A stretch of 11,194 nt of DNA, from the NCBI GenBank assembly GCA_902767125.1, contig CACXGJ010000125.1:1-11194 (forward strand), given 5' to 3'. The position numbers and the translations under genes are program-made. Of this stretch, positions 7,777-11,194 are shown piece by piece; positions within the stretch are counted from its first letter, which is position 1, and the number at the start of each line of letters is the position of its first letter. The notes below the pieces were generated by a model that worked only from the letters and a program-made list of their open reading frames with translations, did not search any database and had not been told where the DNA came from. Source of the DNA: an uncultured Ruminococcus sp. GTDB lineage: Bacteria > Bacillota > Clostridia > Oscillospirales > Acutalibacteraceae.

Positions 7777-7916
7777 ACGCTTGTCATCCTTTCCGTTTTA
7801 TGTTTTTTTACGTAAGCTTCTGTCAGGGGCAGTGAATGGAGATACTGCCGTAAGAATCCTTATTCGGATATTCCTTGATTAAGAACTATGTTTTCAGAGG
7901 TTTCTTCATCTTAATG
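7777..7916 (-). promoter_or_regulatory. Long untranslated leader of the adhesin mRNA
   Basis: From the predicted start site near 7916 to the start codon the leader is about 140 nt. It contains a hairpin, GGCAGT at 7828-7833 against ACTGCC at 7844-7849, and a direct repeat CGTAAG at 7811-7816 and 7849-7854. The ribosome binding site, GGAAAGGATG on the minus strand, lies at about 7785-7794. I compared it by eye with cyclic-di-GMP riboswitch conserved motifs and saw no match. It may be a structured regulatory leader of unknown class, or simply unstructured. Confidence 0.4.
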
Positions 7917-7922
7917 CAAATC

Positions 7923-7951
7923 ATTATAATCTAAAAGTCATCAATTGTCAA
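7923..7951 (-). promoter_or_regulatory. Consensus sigma-A promoter of the adhesin gene
   Basis: On the minus strand TTGACA (7951-7946) and TATAAT (7928-7923) are separated by exactly 17 bases. This is a full 12/12 match to the housekeeping consensus. Such a strong promoter before a large surface protein suggests that expression is held in check by a repressor or by the leader. Confidence 0.75.
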
Positions 7952-7962
7952 GAACAAGACCG

Positions 7963-7995
7963 TGATTATCATGTAAATCATTTTTTGTGTAAATC
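7963..7995. promoter_or_regulatory. Operator-like palindrome and direct repeat upstream of the adhesin promoter
   Basis: An 18-bp imperfect palindrome at 7963-7980 (TGATT-N8-AATCA with a CATG core, 14 of 18 positions symmetric) lies 11 bases upstream of the -35. TGTAAATC occurs at 7972-7979 and again at 7988-7995, a 16-bp spacing. The position is typical of an activator site. The binding protein is unknown, and the AT-rich setting raises the chance of coincidence. Confidence 0.35.
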
Positions 7996-8016
7996 TTCGT
8001 TAATATAACTAAATTA

Positions 8017-8184
8017 TTACCACCAATCAGGCATTTAAGTATAATATTAGGAAAATTTTTTGTTATAATTTTCCGATGTTTTGTTATTTTTCACAATCTT
8101 GACAATTTATATGCCAATTAATTTTAAAGATTGATTTCAGATAAAGCAGACGGCATTTTGAGAACTCTCAAAATGCCGTTTTTT
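8017..8184 (+). ncRNA. Candidate small RNA with promoter and terminator but no coding frame
   Basis: TTACCA at 8017-8022 and TATAAT at 8040-8045 are 17 bases apart. A second, perfect extended -10 (TGTTATAAT) lies at 8061-8069. Either would start a + strand RNA that ends at the strong terminator 8151-8184, giving about 110-130 nt. An inverted repeat, GGAAAATT at 8050-8057 against AATTTTCC at 8067-8074, lies at its start. No convincing open frame is present. AT-rich DNA yields chance promoters, so the terminator is the main support. Confidence 0.35.
8151..8184 (+). terminator. Strong + strand terminator hairpin in the adhesin-protease intergenic region
   Basis: CGGCATTTTGAG at 8151-8162 pairs perfectly with CTCAAAATGCCG at 8167-8178 around a 4-base loop, followed directly by TTTTTT at 8179-8184. 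The T-run is on the + strand, but no + strand gene precedes it. On the minus strand the same hairpin lies just past the protease stop and is followed by TCTGCTTTAT, so it may also end the protease transcript, less efficiently. Confidence 0.8.
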
Positions 8185-8186
8185 CT

Positions 8187-9908
8187 TTAATCAAAACAAT
8201 GCTCTGTAACGTAGTCAAGCTCCGGATCGTCCTCACCATCACCCTCAAGAATGGCTCTTATCAGCTCCTCGGAGGCAGGTATCTTTTCATCAAGCGGAAT
8301 ACGGTTTATCCTGTCGGCTTTCGGATCAACATTGATCTCGCCATATTCATTTAATATATATATTATCGGAAAGCTGAATTCACAGCCTCCGGGCAGCATA
8401 CATCTTTCACCGACTGCCTGACCTATACCCATGGACGGTGTCATACCGACAAGCTTTACATTGTCGAACTTGTTCATGATGTCCGCAAGCATATCACCTG
8501 AACTGCCACATTTTAAATTGACAAGCACGACCACAGGCAGATCTTTATAGCTGCCGTCACCGCTCAATTTTATTTCTATATTTGCTTCATGGACTGCTGT
8601 GCCTTTTAAGGTCAATACAGTTCCCTTTTTATCCGTGAATACTGAAGCTGCCGCTGCACTGATATAAGGATTTCCGCCTGCATTGTGGCGAAGGTCGATT
8701 ATGAGTTTTTTCATGCCTTGGGCTTTCATAGTGTCAAGCTCTTTTTTCACCCTGTCTTCGATCTCGGGGTAATGTCCGAGTATATATGCCTTTATATCAA
8801 GCACATTGTTATATCTTTCTTCATTTATGCGAAGATATCCGATATCATCCGTAATCATTCTGCTGCTGAAATTTTCATCATCTACGTTGTGCATAAGACG
8901 GTTGTATGCTTCTATGCCGTAATAGAAAAATACATCTGTTTTTTGGATCATGACCTTTTTATTTTTTCCGTCACTGTCAATGAAGCCGACTTCGATTTCA
9001 TCTTCACCGATACCGCTCAAGCAAACAGGAAGAATGAAATCTTCATTTTCCTTTACGGCATAGTTTTCCTCAAATATATAATCTGTTGTTTCGGCTATTG
9101 CTTGAGTGATATTTTTGCCGTTCCATTCGGTGATGACTGTACCGCTTCGGATACCTGCCTTATAAGCGTCACTATTCTCATTTACGTTGAAAGCTCTTGT
9201 TTTTCCGTCATCATTCGTGAACATGATAAAACCGTAATAGTTATGCTGAATAAACTGTTCCCATAGCTTTACTGATCCCTCATCGTCCAAGGTATCCGTA
9301 TACCATACATGACCGTCAGGGATAAGATATGTAAGCCTGCGGAGTGCCTGACTGAAAAGAGCATAGTCATTGTTTTTTTCTGCTTCTTCGACCATTGGAT
9401 AGACTTCGGCATCAATTGCAGAATAGTCTATTTCTTTCCATTCTGTCAGAGGATAATATATCTTCATGTCACGGATAACAGATTTATAGCTCTCCGTCAT
9501 TGACATTCTTGAATAGTTCATTGTACGGACATGAAGCGATGATATTGTTGCCATAGAAATGAATGTTCCGCAGAATATCAGCAATGAACACAGCACTGCT
9601 CCTACATGGAAAAGTATTTTTTTCCTGCACAGAGGTGTCATCAGCGGGAAGAATATAGATGCAATGTACACCATACCGAATAACTCAAATGTTATGTTTT
9701 CATTCCTGTCATAAAGATTGAGAAGTAAATGCACAATACAGATCGTGATTGGTATAAAGCTGCATATTACCCAAGCCTTAAGACTTTTGCCCATTTTTAC
9801 AAGAATATTTCTTATGATTGGAAAAACGATGCAGGAAACAAACATGAAAATGTACATGAACATCGTGAACGGTTCCAGTGAAAGAAGTCTGTTGATAATA
9901 AGCTGCAT
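8187..9908 (-). CDS. Membrane-anchored S41-family peptidase (tricorn/IRBP-like)
   Basis: The product has 573 residues. Four hydrophobic segments (about 14-33, 44-64, 73-92, 98-120) form an N-terminal membrane domain; the rest is probably outside the cell. Residues 130-205 form a helical region ending PDGHVWY, whose H200 fits the conserved D-x-H position of S41B-type proteases. A PDZ-like region covers about 222-275. The peptidase core includes LIIDLRHNAGG at 402-412, the S41 signature (usually DLRxNxGG), and the serine region NLKCGSSGDM at 464-473, where S469 or S470 is the probable nucleophile. The lysine of CtpA/Prc-type enzymes in their TFGKG motif is absent (here PSMGIGQ), consistent with a serine-histidine rather than serine-lysine mechanism. 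The start ATG follows AGGAGGC on the minus strand with 6 bases between; an in-frame ATG 54 bases further out lacks such a site. Substrate is unknown. Confidence 0.87.
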   Translation of the reverse strand: MQLIINRLLSLEPFTMFMYIFMFVSCIVFPIIRNILVKMGKSLKAWVICSFIPITICIVHLLLNLYDRNENITFELFGMVYIASIFFPLMTPLCRKKILFHVGAVLCSLLIFCGTFISMATISSLHVRTMNYSRMSMTESYKSVIRDMKIYYPLTEWKEIDYSAIDAEVYPMVEEAEKNNDYALFSQALRRLTYLIPDGHVWYTDTLDDEGSVKLWEQFIQHNYYGFIMFTNDDGKTRAFNVNENSDAYKAGIRSGTVITEWNGKNITQAIAETTDYIFEENYAVKENEDFILPVCLSGIGEDEIEVGFIDSDGKNKKVMIQKTDVFFYYGIEAYNRLMHNVDDENFSSRMITDDIGYLRINEERYNNVLDIKAYILGHYPEIEDRVKKELDTMKAQGMKKLIIDLRHNAGGNPYISAAAASVFTDKKGTVLTLKGTAVHEANIEIKLSGDGSYKDLPVVVLVNLKCGSSGDMLADIMNKFDNVKLVGMTPSMGIGQAVGERCMLPGGCEFSFPIIYILNEYGEINVDPKADRINRIPLDEKIPASEELIRAILEGDGEDDPELDYVTEHCFD

Positions 9909-9920
9909 ACAAAAGCCTCC

Positions 9921-9959
9921 TAAAAATATGATATTTTTACATGAATTATCTAAAAATAT
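9921..9959. promoter_or_regulatory. Operator-like triple half-site over the protease promoter
   Basis: The 9-mer TAAAAATAT occurs at 9921-9929, inverted as ATATTTTTA at 9931-9939, and again direct at 9951-9959. The first pair forms a 19-bp perfect palindrome around one central base; the outer pair extends to 12 bp (9928-9939 against 9951-9962). The array reaches from the ribosome binding site to inside the -10 box, an ideal place for a repressor. Confidence 0.5.
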
Positions 9960-9986
9960 CATACCATTGATTTAAACAAAATGCAA
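9958..9986 (-). promoter_or_regulatory. Promoter of the S41 peptidase gene
   Basis: On the minus strand TTGCAT (9986-9981) and TATGAT (9963-9958) are 17 bases apart, and the -10 is preceded by TGG, making an extended -10 (TGGTATGAT). The -35 is poor (3/6), so the extended -10 carries most of the signal. The predicted start near 9951 gives a leader of about 40 nt. Confidence 0.55.
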
Positions 9987-10107
9987 CATTTTTCGACTTG
10001 GTGATCCAATATTTGTCAAGTAAAATTATAGACTTCGGATTGAAAGCGGCTGATAAATTTTGCAGGAAGCTTGATGTTCTGCTTATGACATCATTTTAAA
10101 TAGGTAT

Positions 10108-10142
10108 AAAAAATCAGCAATCAGCAAATAGATGCTGATTGC
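10108..10142 (-). terminator. Rho-independent terminator of spoVT
   Basis: GCAATCAGCA at 10117-10126 pairs perfectly with TGCTGATTGC at 10133-10142 around a 6-base loop. On the minus strand the stem is followed by TGA and then six T (A-run at 10108-10113). It begins 16 bases past the spoVT stop codon. Confidence 0.85.
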
Positions 10143-10157
10143 ACATTGATAATTAAG

Positions 10158-10700
10158 TCAGTCTTCGGTTTGTTTTGCGAGGAATGCGGCAGCGGTCTGG
10201 ATAAGTTTGTTTTCCGTCTCGGTGGGCATAGACTTATTTTCGTTAAAAAGCATGATAACAGAGCCTGTTACATCACCTGCTGAAATTATCGGATACATCA
10301 CAGAAGCACTTTTTTCAATGCCTTCAACGGGCATAAGAGCATTTTCACCGCCTGCATCTGCATAAAAAGGCTTGCGTTTTTCGATATAATCTTCAAGAGT
10401 TGATGAGATACGTCTTTCAAGAAATTCCTTTTTTGAAAGACCTGCGGCGGCAATAATATGGTCATTGTCACTTATGAGAATGGGACATTTGGCGATCTTG
10501 CTCAAAACCTCCGCATATTGCTCGGCGAAGCTGGAAAGTTCTCCGATTGGGGAATATTTTTTGAATATGACCTCTCCGTTTGTATCAGTGTAAATTTCCA
10601 ATGGATCGCCCTCACGTATACGCAGTGTGCGTCTTATTTCCTTTGGAATTACAACTCTCCCCAAGTCATCTATCCTTCTTACAATTCCTGTTGCTTTCAT
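10158..10700 (-). CDS. spoVT: Stage V sporulation protein T, AbrB-family transcription factor
   Basis: The product has 180 residues, the usual SpoVT size. Residues 1-50 form the swapped-hairpin AbrB DNA-binding domain, with MKATGIVRRIDDLGRVVIPK and EIRRTLRIREGDPLEIY almost as in the Bacillus protein. Residues about 56-178 form the GAF-like regulatory domain (SFAEQYAEVLSKIAKCPILI, later SVMYPIISAGDVTGSVIML), ending in a long helix. SpoVT is known to act in the forespore, tuning sigma-G dependent genes as a tetramer; the GAF-like pocket may bind a small ligand. The start ATG follows AAGGAG on the minus strand, 11 bases away. The gene is separated from the upstream kinase by 115 bases and has its own terminator, so it is probably monocistronic. 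I could not see a convincing sigma-G promoter. Its presence suggests a spore-forming lineage but does not prove sporulation in this strain. Confidence 0.95.
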   Translation of the reverse strand: MKATGIVRRIDDLGRVVIPKEIRRTLRIREGDPLEIYTDTNGEVIFKKYSPIGELSSFAEQYAEVLSKIAKCPILISDNDHIIAAAGLSKKEFLERRISSTLEDYIEKRKPFYADAGGENALMPVEGIEKSASVMYPIISAGDVTGSVIMLFNENKSMPTETENKLIQTAAAFLAKQTED

Positions 10701-10759
10701 AGTGTAAAAATCTCCTTAAATTCAAATTTTTCATAATTATTTTTTGCAGTTTTTAAGAG

Positions 10760-10765
10760 ATTATA
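10760..10765 (-). promoter_or_regulatory. Possible -10 element for spoVT
   Basis: TATAAT on the minus strand lies about 60 bases upstream of the spoVT start codon. No TTGACA-like -35 is found at 16-18 bases (CTGCTG lies at 17), and no sigma-G pattern is evident. The region is highly AT-rich, so this is weak. Confidence 0.25.
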
Positions 10766-10815
10766 CATTTTTAAACCAAAAACAGCAGATAGAAATTGTA
10801 ATAAATCCGTATCTG

Positions 10816-11194
10816 TCAATTATTTTTCATAATCATTTTTTCTGCACTACTCGATGCAGCTACAAGTACAGAAATATCATCTTCGCCGGTTAATAATTTG
10901 GTAACACAAGTTGCAAAAAAGATATCTCCTGCTTGTAATGTGTTAACAGCATTTATGATATTTTGGGGGTGGAATCTTGTTAATTTTTTATTTTTATATA
11001 TCATTGATCCATCTTTCTCCATTGTAATGATAACTGTATTAGCATTAGATTGACGAAGTATACATTCAACTTTTTCATCAGAATATAAAGCGGATTCCGA
11101 AACTTCAAAGAAAGTACAAAACTCTTTTTTATTGAATTTTATAGCTGCGATATCAGAAAATACAGATTTTATTCGTTGACATTTTTCGATAGAT
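10816..11194 (-). CDS. PfkB/ribokinase-family sugar kinase, C-terminal part (5' end outside window)
   Basis: The frame is open to the window edge; 125 C-terminal residues are present. The segment VIITMEKDGSMIY matches the conserved strand-turn of PfkB kinases (usually vTxGxxGxxxy). It is followed at the expected distance by NTLQAGDIFFA, which corresponds to the second PfkB signature DTxGAGDxFxA. D33, counted from the internal methionine at 11022, is the catalytic base position and is retained. The first Gly of GAGD is Gln, which is unusual in the anion hole. The tail LLTGEDDISVLVAASSSAEK fits the family's last helices. Members phosphorylate sugars, nucleosides or similar substrates with ATP; the substrate cannot be told here. 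GC content is markedly lower than in spoVT (88 of 300 bases at 10861-11160, by hand count). The internal ATG at 11022 is not the start, since family-like sequence continues upstream. Confidence 0.72.
   Translation of the reverse strand, partial: SIEKCQRIKSVFSDIAAIKFNKKEFCTFFEVSESALYSDEKVECILRQSNANTVIITMEKDGSMIYKNKKLTRFHPQNIINAVNTLQAGDIFFATCVTKLLTGEDDISVLVAASSSAEKMIMKNN

Noticed and set aside
7886..7909. Seven-codon minus-strand frame (MKKPLKT) at the 5' end of the adhesin leader, a possible leader peptide.
   Set aside because: It begins about 7 bases after the predicted transcript start with no ribosome binding site, and shows no run of regulatory codons; chance is likely.
7777..7916. Cyclic-di-GMP riboswitch in front of the adhesin gene.
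   Set aside because: The conserved class I and class II core sequences were not found by eye; only a short 6-bp hairpin and a repeat are visible.
8685..9266. 193-codon + strand open frame opposite the S41 peptidase gene.
   Set aside because: It lies wholly antisense to a well-supported protease, has no ribosome binding site or recognisable domain, and its composition is that of a mirrored frame.
9909..9962. Upstream in-frame ATG giving an 18-residue longer S41 protein.
   Set aside because: It lacks a ribosome binding site, overlaps the predicted -10 box, and AGGAGG lies 6 bases before the inner ATG.
10014..10031. Minus-strand TTGACA (10019-10014) with TATAAT nearby as a second promoter for the protease.
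   Set aside because: On the minus strand the TATAAT comes before the TTGACA, so the order is wrong, and nothing like a -10 lies 17 bases downstream.

Overview
The window looks like a chromosomal segment of a low-to-moderate GC, spore-forming Clostridia member, most like Ruminococcus or a relative in the Oscillospiraceae. This is inferred from the SpoVT regulator, the AGGAGG-type ribosome binding sites, consensus sigma-A promoters, and a very large fibro-slime/SpaA-type surface protein of a kind common in these gut and rumen bacteria. No rRNA, tRNA, insertion sequence, integrase or CRISPR array was seen.

Left part (1-2120, + strand). The window opens inside the 3' end of a phenylacetate-CoA ligase gene (paaK family). 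Next is a complete class I/II aminotransferase with its own near-consensus promoter in the last codons of paaK and a 12-15 bp hairpin at the predicted start of its mRNA. After a strong terminator comes a 60-residue, two-helix membrane protein, ending in another terminator. PaaK and the aminotransferase fit together in arylacetate / aryl-2-oxoacid / aromatic amino acid interconversion. The ketoacid oxidoreductase that would link them is not in view.

Middle part (2134-9986, - strand). A 1860-residue, predicted wall-anchored adhesin fills half of the window. It has a signal peptide, W-containing N-terminal repeats, a fibro-slime domain, a row of CnaB/SpaA-like beta domains, and an LPTG-type sorting signal with a membrane anchor. 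It has a perfect TTGACA-17-TATAAT promoter, a leader of about 140 nt and operator-like repeats upstream. Upstream of it on the same strand is a membrane-anchored S41-family (tricorn/IRBP-like) protease, with a promoter overlapped by three copies of a 9-bp half-site. Between them, a strong + strand terminator has no + strand gene ahead of it, so a small RNA of about 110-130 nt is possible.

Right part (10108-11194, - strand). spoVT, with a clean terminator, is preceded by the 3' end of an AT-rich PfkB-family sugar kinase gene whose anion-hole motif is altered.

I see no clearly new multi-gene system. The most interesting items are the adhesin's architecture and regulatory region, the orphan terminator or sRNA, and the protease operator.
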